Shown here piece after piece: positions 25,720 to 34,985 of a stretch of DNA of 36,698 nt (position 1 is its first letter; every line of letters begins with the position of its first letter). A program made the position numbers and the translations under genes. The DNA comes from Flavobacteriaceae bacterium (lineage in GTDB: Bacteria > Bacteroidota > Bacteroidia > Flavobacteriales > Flavobacteriaceae), in assembly GCA_016764435.1 (NCBI GenBank), contig JAESRX010000022.1:1-36698 (forward strand), read 5' to 3'. Below the pieces are notes generated by a model. That model had not been told where the DNA came from and ran no database searches. It was given only the letters and a program-made list of their open reading frames with translations.

Positions 25720-28224
25720 ATGAAGTTCACCTTAATCACCAGACTACTAGCCTTTTTGCTAGTATTCGGAGTCACATCTACTGTAGATGCACAACGCAAA
25801 AAAAAGCGTAAAAACAAAAACAAGACAGAAACCCCAGCTCCAAAACCTACTGCCAAAGCTAAAAAAGGTGCCATTCAGCCCTACAGCAAGGTGATTACGG
25901 ATAAAACAGTCACTGACGAAGGATTATTTAAAGTACATAAACTAGACGAAAAATACCTCTTTGAAATTCCTGATAGTTTATTAGAACGCGAGATGCTAAT
26001 GGTTACTCGTATTGCAAAAACAGCTTCAGGGCTTGGTTTTGGAGGAGGAAAAACCAATACACAAGTGCTAAGATGGCAGAAAAAAGGAAAAAAAATAGTC
26101 TTGCGTGTAGTTTCGCATTCTGTCGTTGCCAATGATTCTTTACCTGTACACGAAGCCGTTGTAAATTCAAATTTTGAACCTATTTTATATACCTTTCCTA
26201 TCAAAGCTTATGGAAAAGACAGTACTTCTACAATAATAGATGTCACTGATTTATTCGCTAAAGATGTGAAAGCTTTAGGAATTCCTTACTGGCAACGTAA
26301 ACAATATAAAATTTCTAGATTAGATGGCTTAAATTCATTCATCGAATCGGTGAAAAGTTACCCTTTAAATATTGAATCTCGTCATATAAAAACATACAGT
26401 GCCTCTAGAGCTCCTTCACATTCTAGTACTGGAAGTATCACAGTAGAAATGAGTAATTCTATGATTTTACTACCAAAACTCCCTATGAAACGTCGTTACT
26501 ACGACCAACGTGTAGGATGGTTTACTTCAGGGCAAATAGATTACGGAAATGAAGCTCATAAAAGTAAAAAACTAACCTTCCTAGACCGTTGGAAATTAGA
26601 AGTAAAAGCTGAAGATATTGAAAAATTCAAAAGAGGAGAGCTCGTAGTTCCTAAAAAACAGATTGTTTACTATATAGACAGAGCCACTCCTAAAAAATGG
26701 ATAAAATACATCAAACAAGGGATTGAAGATTGGCAAGTTGCTTTTGAAGAAGCCGGATTTAAAGATGCTATCATCGCTAAAATGCCTCCAACTAAAGAAG
26801 AGGATCCAGATTGGAGTCCTGAAGACGTACGCTATTCTGTAGTACGTTACTTAGCTTCTGCGATTCCTAATGCAAACGGACCTCACGTAAGTGACCCACG
26901 TTCTGGTGAAATTTTAGAATCTGACATCAACTGGTATCACAATGTAATGACCTTATTACACAACTGGTACTTTATCCAAACAGCGGCGATTAACCCTGAC
27001 GCTCGTGGCAATGAATTTAAAGATGAAGTAATGGGTCGTTTGATTCGTTTTGTTTCATCGCACGAAGTTGGACACACCTTAGGTCTACCTCATAATATGG
27101 GAAGTAGCTGCGCCTATTCTGCAGAAAACTTAAGAGATGCTGCTTTTACTAAAAAGAACGGAACCGCACCTTCTATTATGGATTATGCGCGATTTAATTA
27201 CATCGCTCAACCTGGTGATGTAGGTGTTGCCATGATGCCCGAAGTAGGATGTTATGATAAATATGCCATCAGCTGGGGATACCGCCCAATATTAGACACC
27301 ACTGCTGAAGAAGAAAAAGAAATCTTAGATGCGTGGATCATGAAACACGCGGGAGACCCTTTATATCGTTTCGGTCATCAACAAGTAGGAGAAGTCATCG
27401 ATCCTAGCTCACAAACAGAGGATTTAGGTTCTGATGCTATTGTCGCAAGTACTTATGGTATTGCCAACTTGAAACGCATTGTTCCTAGATTGGAAGAATG
27501 GACTTCTGAAAAAGGAGAGAACTATGACAATCTTAAAAACATGTACGGTCAAGTACTTATTCAATTTAATCGTTATATGGGACATGTAGCGGCTAATATT
27601 GGAGGTGTTTATGAACATTACAAAGCGACGAACCAAGAAGGAGCTGTCTATACCTATGTCGATAAAAACCATCAAAAAAATAGTTTGCAATTTATTCAAT
27701 CTCAATTGTTCGAAACTCCACATTGGATGTTAGACGAAAATATTTTTAATAAAATAGAATATTCTGGATCTATTGAACGTATTAGAAGTCTACAAGTAAA
27801 ATCGTTGACTAATATCTTAAGCATTACACGTATGGCTCGTTTGATTGAAAACGAAGCTAAAAATGGTTCCAAAGCCTATGCATTGGCAGATATGATGTCC
27901 GATTTACGCAGAGGTATCTGGAAAGAAATTTATGTTGGAAAAGCTGCGGATGTATACCGTCGTAATTTACAACGTGCTTATGTGGAAGAATTAGCCCATG
28001 TAATGACTGCCAAAAGCATCAAAAAAGGGTCAAGTTATGGAGGCTATCGCAAAGGAATGGCTGTAAATACCAATCAATCTGACATTAAAGCAATGGTTAG
28101 AGGGGAGTTGAAACGCTTACAGCGCGATGTTAAAAAGGTAATGTATAATGGAAATACAACCAACAGATATCACTTACAAGACATAGAGGAACGTATTGAT
28201 TTGATTTTAAATCCAATTAAATAA
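25720..28224 (+). CDS. Large exported zinc metalloprotease (DUF5117/DUF4953 type)
   Basis: An 834-residue secreted or outer-membrane-associated peptidase. Signal peptide at 1-24 (ends VDAQ), then a strongly basic and proline-rich linker (about 26-52). The catalytic motif HEVGHTLGLPH lies at 448-458, the long zinc-binding form HExxHxxGxxH of metzincins, with a candidate Met-turn in SIMDYARF (Met487). The flanking regions match a Bacteroidota family I recall as DUF5117 before and DUF4953 around the catalytic part. Substrates are not known. It is a single gene, with a strong terminator. Length is normal for the family. Confidence 0.9.
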   Translation: MKFTLITRLLAFLLVFGVTSTVDAQRKKKRKNKNKTETPAPKPTAKAKKGAIQPYSKVITDKTVTDEGLFKVHKLDEKYLFEIPDSLLEREMLMVTRIAKTASGLGFGGGKTNTQVLRWQKKGKKIVLRVVSHSVVANDSLPVHEAVVNSNFEPILYTFPIKAYGKDSTSTIIDVTDLFAKDVKALGIPYWQRKQYKISRLDGLNSFIESVKSYPLNIESRHIKTYSASRAPSHSSTGSITVEMSNSMILLPKLPMKRRYYDQRVGWFTSGQIDYGNEAHKSKKLTFLDRWKLEVKAEDIEKFKRGELVVPKKQIVYYIDRATPKKWIKYIKQGIEDWQVAFEEAGFKDAIIAKMPPTKEEDPDWSPEDVRYSVVRYLASAIPNANGPHVSDPRSGEILESDINWYHNVMTLLHNWYFIQTAAINPDARGNEFKDEVMGRLIRFVSSHEVGHTLGLPHNMGSSCAYSAENLRDAAFTKKNGTAPSIMDYARFNYIAQPGDVGVAMMPEVGCYDKYAISWGYRPILDTTAEEEKEILDAWIMKHAGDPLYRFGHQQVGEVIDPSSQTEDLGSDAIVASTYGIANLKRIVPRLEEWTSEKGENYDNLKNMYGQVLIQFNRYMGHVAANIGGVYEHYKATNQEGAVYTYVDKNHQKNSLQFIQSQLFETPHWMLDENIFNKIEYSGSIERIRSLQVKSLTNILSITRMARLIENEAKNGSKAYALADMMSDLRRGIWKEIYVGKAADVYRRNLQRAYVEELAHVMTAKSIKKGSSYGGYRKGMAVNTNQSDIKAMVRGELKRLQRDVKKVMYNGNTTNRYHLQDIEERIDLILNPIK

Positions 28225-28253
28225 ACAATTCCTTTTAAGAAACAAACAGAAAA

Positions 28254-28293
28254 ACAGTGCCTTGCTTTTACGAGTAAGGCGCTGTTTTTTTTT
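28254..28293 (+). terminator. Metalloprotease gene terminator
   Basis: A 13-pair stem with two G-T pairs (28254-28266 with 28273-28285), 6-nt loop, then T to 28293. Confidence 0.88.
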
Positions 28294-28525
28294 GTAATTA
28301 GAATAGGAGTCCATTCAAATCCTATAAAATCAATGCTAAAAAAAAAATTGGAAGTATTGGGTACTTCTCTCCTGGAGAAAGGTCTAATTCCCAATGAAAA
28401 TACCTTCTAAACGCCTTCTTTATGGACGTTTTACAAGTAGTTCCTTATTCCTACACCTATAGCAACTGAATAGAGCATTCTTTATTAAAAAACAGTACTC
28501 CATACCCCCTTAATAATCATTCCAT
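28294..28525. other. Convergent intergenic DNA
   Basis: Together with the flanking terminators this forms a 361-bp gap between the metalloprotease and MscS genes. No gene is seen. A_9 at 28337-28345 and short frames only. Confidence 0.5.
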
Positions 28526-28563
28526 AAAAAAGCCTGAAACTAACATTGCTAATTTCAGGCTTT
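28526..28563 (-). terminator. MscS gene terminator
   Basis: AAAGCCTGAAA (28529-28539) paired with 28553-28563, 13-nt loop. On the minus strand it ends in a six-T run, 23 bases past the mscS-type stop codon. Confidence 0.85.
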
Positions 28564-28585
28564 CTACTAATTTATAAGTTGATGG

Positions 28586-30181
28586 TTACTTTTTCAAGGA
28601 TTCCATCAGCTTTTTAATACGATCTTCATCAATATTATACTTCAGATCAAAAGATGATTTATCAGGAAACTGCTCTATCATAATGGTAGAGGACGGGAAG
28701 GCAAAATCAACCCCTAAATTTTTAGCAAACTTTAATATATCTAAGTGAAATATATGTTTAGAGGCTTGCTCTATTCCCCATTCCAATTGTACAAAATATA
28801 AATTCACTAAAATAATTAAGGACGAATCTCCAAAACCTGTAAAAGCCACATTATAGGCATCTTTCCGTGTAGACGGATGGTTTTGAATGATGACTTCTAT
28901 TCCTTTTACAAAAGCATCCACTAATTCTGGTGGCGTATCATAACGCAATCCTAATTCCGTTTTATAACGTCTAAAAGAACGTAGCCCTTTATTATTAACC
29001 ACTATTTCAGACAATGTACTATTAGGTATTTGATACACAGAAGTATCAGCAGCACGTACAGTCGTAGATCTAAAACCTACTGTTTCTACCGTTCCTACAA
29101 CTTCTCCTGCCTCAATCCAATCGCCAATGTGAAATGGTTTATCTAGGAAAATCATAAAAGTACCTATCAGGTTTTTTACCGTGTCCTGAGAAGCCAATGC
29201 AAAGGCCAAACCTCCAATAGACGCCCCTGCAACCACCGTTGTAGGATCCATTCCTAAGATGGTTAAAAATCGTAATAGTCCAAAAAACAAGACCAGTCCC
29301 AATAAGAACTTATGTAATATAGGCACTAATTGATCATCTAATTTCCCATGTGTTTTAGCCGCATAGGTTCTATAAATACTCATCACTACCTTTACTAAAT
29401 TCAAAAAAACATAGATCCAGAATACGGTGATAATAATTTTTAAACCAATAAATAATAAATGATTGATATCTAAGGTAAACTGGATGGATGGTAACATCAT
29501 TTTAATAAAAGCCATCAATAATAACAAGGCAATGGGCCTTGCTAACTTCCGCAAGGAATCCGTAATGTCTTTATTGGTGATATTACTAAACAGTGCTTGA
29601 ATTTTTCTCAAGAGATAAAACAGGATTCTACGTAAGATATAAAAGAGTATCCACGAAACTAATAACAGGAGAACAAGTCCTATATACTGCCATAATTTAA
29701 TTCCTAATAAAGAATGGTAGCCAACACTCGGAATAAATTTTTTCAAATACGTTGCAAACCATGGAAAGGTGGCACTGTACAAGGCATCGACATTCCGAAC
29801 TGTCTCCTTTGAATAAAACCATTGTGAGCCCATTTTTTCTAAATAGATACCCGGCGCATCTTTTGGAAACAATACAAACTTATACTGAGCACCAAAAGTA
29901 ACAGAGTCCTTATGCATCGGATTTGTAGGTACTTTTGAAAAATTAACCATTAAGCCCTTACCATCCAGAATTTCTTTTATTTTTTGTACAACAGAAATCG
30001 CATCTGCTTCTTCCAAGCCAACAACTGTCTTTGCTGATTTTTCAGGTGCATAGGAGTCCGATTGTAAAAAATATAAATGAGTGTAAACGGTCGCATTAGG
30101 ATTTGACAAATCTACTTTCACAGTTGCTTGGGAAAACAACAAACTTGTTGCTAAAAACAGCAGGTAAAGGTATTTTTTCAT
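28586..30181 (-). CDS. MscS-family mechanosensitive channel
   Basis: A 531-residue inner-membrane protein. Signal peptide (1-18), an exported N-terminal domain to about 160, then membrane helices at about 165-190, 212-230, 238-262 and 290-310. The pore helix shows the MscS pattern of small residues, VVAGASIGGLAFALASQDTVKNLIG, followed by the beta domain FLDKPFHIGDWIEAGEVVGTVETVGFRSTTVR. Such channels open when membrane tension rises and release solutes after osmotic down-shock. The exported N-terminal domain has no family I recognise. The gene begins 36 bases after the radical SAM gene and probably shares its transcript. A terminator follows. Confidence 0.93.
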   Translation of the reverse strand: MKKYLYLLFLATSLLFSQATVKVDLSNPNATVYTHLYFLQSDSYAPEKSAKTVVGLEEADAISVVQKIKEILDGKGLMVNFSKVPTNPMHKDSVTFGAQYKFVLFPKDAPGIYLEKMGSQWFYSKETVRNVDALYSATFPWFATYLKKFIPSVGYHSLLGIKLWQYIGLVLLLLVSWILFYILRRILFYLLRKIQALFSNITNKDITDSLRKLARPIALLLLMAFIKMMLPSIQFTLDINHLLFIGLKIIITVFWIYVFLNLVKVVMSIYRTYAAKTHGKLDDQLVPILHKFLLGLVLFFGLLRFLTILGMDPTTVVAGASIGGLAFALASQDTVKNLIGTFMIFLDKPFHIGDWIEAGEVVGTVETVGFRSTTVRAADTSVYQIPNSTLSEIVVNNKGLRSFRRYKTELGLRYDTPPELVDAFVKGIEVIIQNHPSTRKDAYNVAFTGFGDSSLIILVNLYFVQLEWGIEQASKHIFHLDILKFAKNLGVDFAFPSSTIMIEQFPDKSSFDLKYNIDEDRIKKLMESLKK

Positions 30182-30217
30182 GAGTAATTATACGTGTAAT
30201 TGGGCTGAACAATAAAA

Positions 30218-32392
30218 TTATCTTTGGCTTTTACTATAAGTATTTCTCGGTTTTTTTCTATTCTTAATTCTTGAGATCTTTTTATCTTCCTCTTCTTTGT
30301 TTCTATTATTTTTACTATTCCTAGTATCAACACGTTCAAAATTTTTCCCGGTCACCTTCACTTTCACACGTTTTCCTCTAGAACTTCGCACTTCTTCTAC
30401 CGCTGGTTTATTTTTCGAATTTCGCAATACCACACGCTCGTACTTCTTGCCACCTTTGGTTTTATTCCCGCGTCTATTTCTTGTTTCTTGGATTTCATCT
30501 ACCGTATCGTCAAACGTATTTTTAACTTTCGGGTGTTTTCCTTTTTTAGAATATCCACTCTCTGGCATTAATCGTTTTAACAAATCAGTACGCCCTACTT
30601 TACGCAAGGTATTTCGGATCCAATCCGCATTTTCTTTTTTATACCAAAAGAAGAATTTATGTTGTTCGTCTTTCTCTTTTTTAGATCTAGGCGTATAGGT
30701 TTTCTTTAAGGTGTAAGGATGGTATCCACTGTAATAAATTACCGTAGCCACTGTCATCGGTGTCGGAGTAAATCCTTGTACTTGTTCCAGTTTAAAGCCC
30801 ATTTCTTTGGTCTCCGCAGCTAGATTAGCCATATCTTCTAACTCACTTGCTGGGTGGGATGAAATAAAATAGGGTATCAATTGTAAGTTAAGCTTTTTAC
30901 GAATATTTATCTTATCAAAAATAGATTTGAACTGATGAAAATTTGAAAATGATGGCTTACGCATCAACTTTAATACAGGGTCAGAAGTATGTTCCGGCGC
31001 CACTTTTAATCGACCAGAAACATGGTGTGTTAAGACCTCTTCCGTATACTGACGTAATTCTTTTGGATCTGCATTTTTATTGAATTCAGGCACCAACATA
31101 TCATAGCGAATTCCACTTCCAATAAATGATTTTTTAATCTTCGGATGTTTATCAACTGCCTGATAAATCTCCGTTAAAGGAGCATGAGATGTATCTAAAT
31201 TACTACAAATAACAGGGTTTATACAAGAGGGTGCAACACATTTATCACAGATAGATTGTATCTTCCCTTTCATTTTATACATATTGGCAGAAGGTCCACC
31301 AATATCAGACAAGTAACCTTTAAAGTCTGGCATATTTGCCACTTTATCCACTTCTTTTAAAATAGATTCTTTACTTCTACTCGCTATAAATTTCCCTTGA
31401 TGTGCAGATATGGTACAAAAACTACAACCTCCAAAACATCCTCTGTGAATATTGATCGAAAATTTGATCATTTCAAAAGCAGGAATGGCCCCTCTTTTAT
31501 TATATTTAGGATGTGGTAATCGTGTATAAGGCAAGTCAAAAGAACCATCGATCTCCTTTTCAGTCATCGTAGGATATGGCGGATTAATCACCAAGGTTTT
31601 ATTGCCTATATTTTGAAACAATCTATTTCCATAAATCTTATTAGACTCCTGCTCTATCGTTTTAAAGTTAGAAGCAAAAACCTTCTTACTTTTTAAACAG
31701 GCCTCATGTGATGCAATCCATTTATCTTCCCATGGTTCATTTGCTGGAATAGCCAATTCTTTATCTTGTAGATATGCCGTTTGAGCTATGTTCTTGATTT
31801 CAGAAAAGGGGGTTCCATTTTGTAATTGCTTTACTATTTCTCGTAAAGGTTGCTCTCCCATTCCATAGACTAACATGTCCGCTCGGGACCCTGAAAGTAT
31901 ATTTGCCTTTAACTGATCGCTCCAATAATCGTAATGTGTTACACGACGTAAAGACGCTTCAATTCCTCCAATCAATACAGGAACCTCTGGAAATTTATCT
32001 TTTAATATCCTACTATATACTTCTGTGGCATAATCAGGTCTAAATCCTTTATCACCATTTGGCGTATAGGCATCCTTATCTCGTTGACGCTTGCTTGCCG
32101 TATAATTACTCACCATAGAGTCCATGACTCCTGCTGTAACCGCAAAAAACAAACGGGGTTTTCCCATTTTTACAAAATCCTGTAAATTATCGTGCACACT
32201 TGGTTGTGCTACAATTGCTACTTTAAGCCCGTAGCTTTCCAATATTCGCCCAATCACTGCTGGACCGAAAGAAGGGTGATCTACATAAGCATCTCCACTA
32301 AATAATATAACATCTAGTTCTTCCCATCCTCGTAATTTGACCTCTTTATTCGTGGTTGGTAACCAATCTGAAAGTCTAAGTTGTTTCTCCAT
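30218..32392 (-). CDS. YgiQ-family radical SAM protein
   Basis: A 724-residue iron-sulfur protein. The N-terminal part (LRLSDWLPTTNKEVKLRGWEELDVILFSGDAYVDHPSFGPAVIGRILESYG) is the YgiQ domain with a B12-binding-like fold. The radical SAM core shows CFGGCSFC near residues 318-325, the CxxxCxxC ligands of the 4Fe-4S cluster. A second Cys group (CDKCVAPSCINPVIC) may hold more iron. The YgiQ reaction is not established. The last 110 residues or so are very basic and low in complexity (KKGKHPKVKN through RKKPRNTYSKSQR) with a repeated ERV..RNSKN unit, which suggests RNA or nucleotide binding. The start is the ATG at 32392, 5 bases after a -7 box. Confidence 0.95.
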   Translation of the reverse strand: MEKQLRLSDWLPTTNKEVKLRGWEELDVILFSGDAYVDHPSFGPAVIGRILESYGLKVAIVAQPSVHDNLQDFVKMGKPRLFFAVTAGVMDSMVSNYTASKRQRDKDAYTPNGDKGFRPDYATEVYSRILKDKFPEVPVLIGGIEASLRRVTHYDYWSDQLKANILSGSRADMLVYGMGEQPLREIVKQLQNGTPFSEIKNIAQTAYLQDKELAIPANEPWEDKWIASHEACLKSKKVFASNFKTIEQESNKIYGNRLFQNIGNKTLVINPPYPTMTEKEIDGSFDLPYTRLPHPKYNKRGAIPAFEMIKFSINIHRGCFGGCSFCTISAHQGKFIASRSKESILKEVDKVANMPDFKGYLSDIGGPSANMYKMKGKIQSICDKCVAPSCINPVICSNLDTSHAPLTEIYQAVDKHPKIKKSFIGSGIRYDMLVPEFNKNADPKELRQYTEEVLTHHVSGRLKVAPEHTSDPVLKLMRKPSFSNFHQFKSIFDKINIRKKLNLQLIPYFISSHPASELEDMANLAAETKEMGFKLEQVQGFTPTPMTVATVIYYSGYHPYTLKKTYTPRSKKEKDEQHKFFFWYKKENADWIRNTLRKVGRTDLLKRLMPESGYSKKGKHPKVKNTFDDTVDEIQETRNRRGNKTKGGKKYERVVLRNSKNKPAVEEVRSSRGKRVKVKVTGKNFERVDTRNSKNNRNKEEEDKKISRIKNRKKPRNTYSKSQR

Positions 32393-32397
32393 CGCTG

Positions 32398-32405
32398 CAA
32401 AAGTA
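32398..32405 (-). promoter_or_regulatory. -7 box TACTTTTG before the YgiQ-type gene
   Basis: Exact TAnnTTTG match on the minus strand, 5 bases before the ATG. If used, the message would be nearly leaderless. No good -33 element. Confidence 0.5.
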
Positions 32406-32552
32406 CGTTAAAAACCTTTATTACTGCTCTTTAGGTCAATTATTCCTCCTTTAATTCTTAATTAACTGGACATCAAAGCAATTATCATTGGCTATCTAAA
32501 ATAAAGGATTATAGGTTCCATCTTATCCCTTCTTGAAAAAGTATAAAAACGT

Positions 32553-32572
32553 GTTAAAATCAAAATTTTAAC
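32553..32572. promoter_or_regulatory. Inverted repeat upstream of the Spy/CpxP-like gene
   Basis: GTTAAAAT (32553-32560) and ATTTTAAC (32565-32572) with a CAAA spacer, 74 bases before the ATG. It is too AT-rich for a terminator and may be a binding site. Confidence 0.35.
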
Positions 32573-32645
32573 CAAAAACGATTAAACCTTTTTAATAGAT
32601 ATGAGTCAAAGAGACAGGATCAATATAAATTTAAAACCTATAAAA

Positions 32646-33134
32646 ATGAAAAAAGAAATTGGAATTTTAGCACTCGCACTAATGGTAACGCTTAGCATAA
32701 GCGCTCAAGGAGACAAGATGCGTAAGAAAACAAACTCACCAAAGTTCACTACTGAGCAACAAGCTACCTTACACACTAAAAGAATGACATTGGCCTTGGA
32801 TTTAACAAGCAGTCAACAACAAGAAATTCACAAATTACACATTGAAGCTGCCACGCACAGAAAAGCGATGAGAACAGCATTTAAAACCAATAAAAAAAAC
32901 GGAGTCACATTTACAGACACTCAGAAATACGACAAAATAATCGCCAAATTAGACCGGCAAATTGCGCATAAAACAACCATGAGAGGTGTCTTAAATAAAG
33001 AGCAATACAAACAATGGTCTAAAATGCACGGTCAAAAGATGAAACAACACGGGAAAAAATATTTAAATAAAAGAAAGAAAGGTCGCAACGAAAAACAGGT
33101 GACAAGAGAAAGACGTATGCATCACAAAGAATAA
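32646..33134 (+). CDS. Spy/CpxP-like periplasmic protein
   Basis: A 162-residue exported basic protein. Signal peptide at 1-21 (MKKEIGILALALMVTLSISAQ). The middle shows the pattern of Spy/CpxP-like proteins: a helix with FTTEQQATLHTKRMTLALDLTSSQQQEIHKLH, where LTxxQ is the usual mark, and later LNKEQYKQWSKMHGQKMKQ, a second half-motif. The E. coli proteins act as periplasmic chaperones under envelope stress. The tail is rich in Lys and Arg. I use the ATG at 32646. An in-frame ATG at 32601 would put 15 polar residues before the signal peptide. It is alone on its strand. Confidence 0.85.
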   Translation: MKKEIGILALALMVTLSISAQGDKMRKKTNSPKFTTEQQATLHTKRMTLALDLTSSQQQEIHKLHIEAATHRKAMRTAFKTNKKNGVTFTDTQKYDKIIAKLDRQIAHKTTMRGVLNKEQYKQWSKMHGQKMKQHGKKYLNKRKKGRNEKQVTRERRMHHKE

Positions 33135-33172
33135 TTTTTAATTATGGATTGTTATTTGTAATAATTAAAAAG

Positions 33173-33199
33173 AAACGCCACCCTAAAAAGGTGGCGTTT
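33173..33199. terminator. Terminator between the Spy-like and glucosaminidase genes
   Basis: AAACGCCACC (33173-33182) pairs with 33190-33199, 7-nt loop. On the minus strand a TCTTTTT tail follows, 6 bases past the stop of the glucosaminidase gene. On the plus strand the T run is short. Confidence 0.8.
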
Positions 33200-33204
33200 A
33201 AATT

Positions 33205-34053
33205 TTATAAGCTTTTAAAATACAATTGTTGGCCAATACTAATGGCATTGCCTTCTAAACCATTGATGGCTCTTAACTGATCTACTGACAAATTATACCG
33301 CCTAGAAATGGAATATAATGTATCTCCTTTTACCACCGTATGTGAGGGTTGCCTCGTGGCTGACTCCCTTCGTTTTTCCTCTTTGTATGTTTCTTTGTAA
33401 TACACTCCTAAAACCTGCTTGTCAAACCGCGTTAAATTATAGCGCTCTATCAAGCTGATTAATTTTACTGGATACTTAGGATCCGTTGCGTAGCCCGCTT
33501 TTTTGAGTCCTCGTGCCCATCCTTTATAATCAGACCTCTCTAAATTGAATAAAAACATATAGCGCTGTCTTTCCGATAAAAATAAGGAGTGATCTCTATA
33601 CGAATATTTCGGGTGTTTGTATTTTCGAAAACATTCTTGCAAGGCATCATCATCGTGATAAATCACCTCTCCTCCCCAAGATTTATGACATTTTATTCCA
33701 AAATGATTGTTTGCTTTCATTGCCAACCTTCCGGAGCCAGACCCAGACTCTAATAAACCCTGAGCAAGGGTAATACTAGCAGGAATATTGTATTTTTCCA
33801 TTTCCTCCACTGCATCTCTTCCGAAAGTCGCGATATATATCAATGATCTTCTACTCAATCTAGGATTTCTCCGTAACTGGCTTTCTACAGCACGCTTATC
33901 ATAGTCAAGAGATTCTGATACTCCTTCTTTAAAATCAGTACTTCTAGCCTGTCGCTCTGTGTTAGAGGAAGTTCTAACAGCTCGTTTTTTTGATTTACAA
34001 CTCACAGACAGGATCGCAAATACCGCGATGACTAGTATATATTTAAATTTCAT
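33205..34053 (-). CDS. Glucosaminidase-LysM lipoprotein
   Basis: A 282-residue peptidoglycan hydrolase. Lipobox-like ILSVSC gives Cys19 as the lipid anchor, followed by a basic linker. The GH73 endo-N-acetylglucosaminidase domain covers about 70-220 (IPASITLAQGLLESGSGSGRLAMKANNHFGIKC, with Glu102 as probable catalytic acid; later YSYRDHSLFL and YATDPKYPVKLISLIERYNL). A single LysM domain at about 237-281 (HTVVKGDTLYSISRRYNLSVDQLRAINGL) binds the wall. It should cut glycan strands during wall growth. It starts two bases after the deaminase-like gene and ends the operon. Confidence 0.93.
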   Translation of the reverse strand: MKFKYILVIAVFAILSVSCKSKKRAVRTSSNTERQARSTDFKEGVSESLDYDKRAVESQLRRNPRLSRRSLIYIATFGRDAVEEMEKYNIPASITLAQGLLESGSGSGRLAMKANNHFGIKCHKSWGGEVIYHDDDALQECFRKYKHPKYSYRDHSLFLSERQRYMFLFNLERSDYKGWARGLKKAGYATDPKYPVKLISLIERYNLTRFDKQVLGVYYKETYKEEKRRESATRQPSHTVVKGDTLYSISRRYNLSVDQLRAINGLEGNAISIGQQLYFKSL

Positions 34054-34055
34054 AT

Positions 34056-34982
34056 TTACTGAATAATTGGCAATTTCTTCTTGATTAATAATTGATTCAT
34101 CCCCTCAATTCCTTGCAATCCACCGGTGTGAATTAATAGGATATCGGTTCCTTCAGCAAAATAATCATTTTTAATCAAATCCATGACTCCAAACAGCATT
34201 TTCCCCGTATAAATGGGGTCCAAAGGAATTCCCGTTTCTTTTTTAAATTGATTGATAAAATGAATCAAGGTCTCGGTCACTTTTCCGTAGCCACCAAAAC
34301 TATAATCTAGGTTTATTTCCCAATTCTCTTTGGTGACAAACTGCTGGACTTCATTGTTTAAAAAATCACCTTTTAAGGAAGGAAATCCAAGCACCTTTTG
34401 ATGTGATTTACTGGCATTTATAATCCCTGATAAGGTACCTCCAGTTCCCATGGCAGCACAGATAACATCGTATTTACTATCGTCCTCGGTTAAAATTTCT
34501 TCACATCCTTTTACGGCAAGGGCATTGGTACCGCCTTCTGGCACCAGATAAAAAGAACCAAATTCAGTTCTTAAATCTTGGATAAAAGAAGCTTCGGTTT
34601 TTAATCGATAAGCACTACGTGACACAAAATGAAATTTCATGCCCTGACTTGCTGCAAATTTTAAAGTAGGATTTTTATGTAATTCTTCTACCGATTTACG
34701 TGCTAACTCGTCTCCTCTGATAACACCAATGGTTTGAAATCCAAATTCCTTCCCCGCGGCGGCAGTCGCCGCAATATGATTCGAATATGCCCCTCCAAAA
34801 GTAAGCAACACATCGTGATGTTCTTTTTGAGCTTGTCGTAAATTATATTTTAATTTACGAAATTTATTTCCGGAGATAAAAGGATGTAACGCGTCTTCCC
34901 TTTTGATAAAAACAGCCACCTTCTTGTCTTTTATTTCTGAAAAGAACACTTCATCTACCCTACTTGAACACTTTTTAAGCAT
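34056..34982 (-). CDS. ACC deaminase/D-cysteine desulfhydrase-family PLP enzyme
   Basis: A 308-residue fold-type II PLP enzyme. Lys40 in ISGNKFRKLKYN is the expected PLP lysine, followed by GGAYSNHIAATAAAGKEFG and the phosphate-binding AAMGTGGTLSGI. These mark the family of 1-aminocyclopropane-1-carboxylate deaminase and D-cysteine desulfhydrase. Members split into several activities, and the sequence alone does not let me choose, so the name is a family name. It is a little shorter than biochemically known ACC deaminases (about 340). It lies between the ABC-F gene (3 bases) and the glucosaminidase gene (2 bases), so all three share a transcript. Confidence 0.92.
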   Translation of the reverse strand: MLKKCSSRVDEVFFSEIKDKKVAVFIKREDALHPFISGNKFRKLKYNLRQAQKEHHDVLLTFGGAYSNHIAATAAAGKEFGFQTIGVIRGDELARKSVEELHKNPTLKFAASQGMKFHFVSRSAYRLKTEASFIQDLRTEFGSFYLVPEGGTNALAVKGCEEILTEDDSKYDVICAAMGTGGTLSGIINASKSHQKVLGFPSLKGDFLNNEVQQFVTKENWEINLDYSFGGYGKVTETLIHFINQFKKETGIPLDPIYTGKMLFGVMDLIKNDYFAEGTDILLIHTGGLQGIEGMNQLLIKKKLPIIQ

Positions 34983-34985
34983 TTA

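Noticed and set aside
28170..28394. 74-codon minus-strand frame
   Set aside because: It overlaps the end of the metalloprotease gene and its terminator hairpin.
32601..32645. ATG at 32601 as start of the Spy/CpxP-like gene
   Set aside because: It would put 15 polar residues in front of a clean signal peptide that begins at the ATG at 32646.
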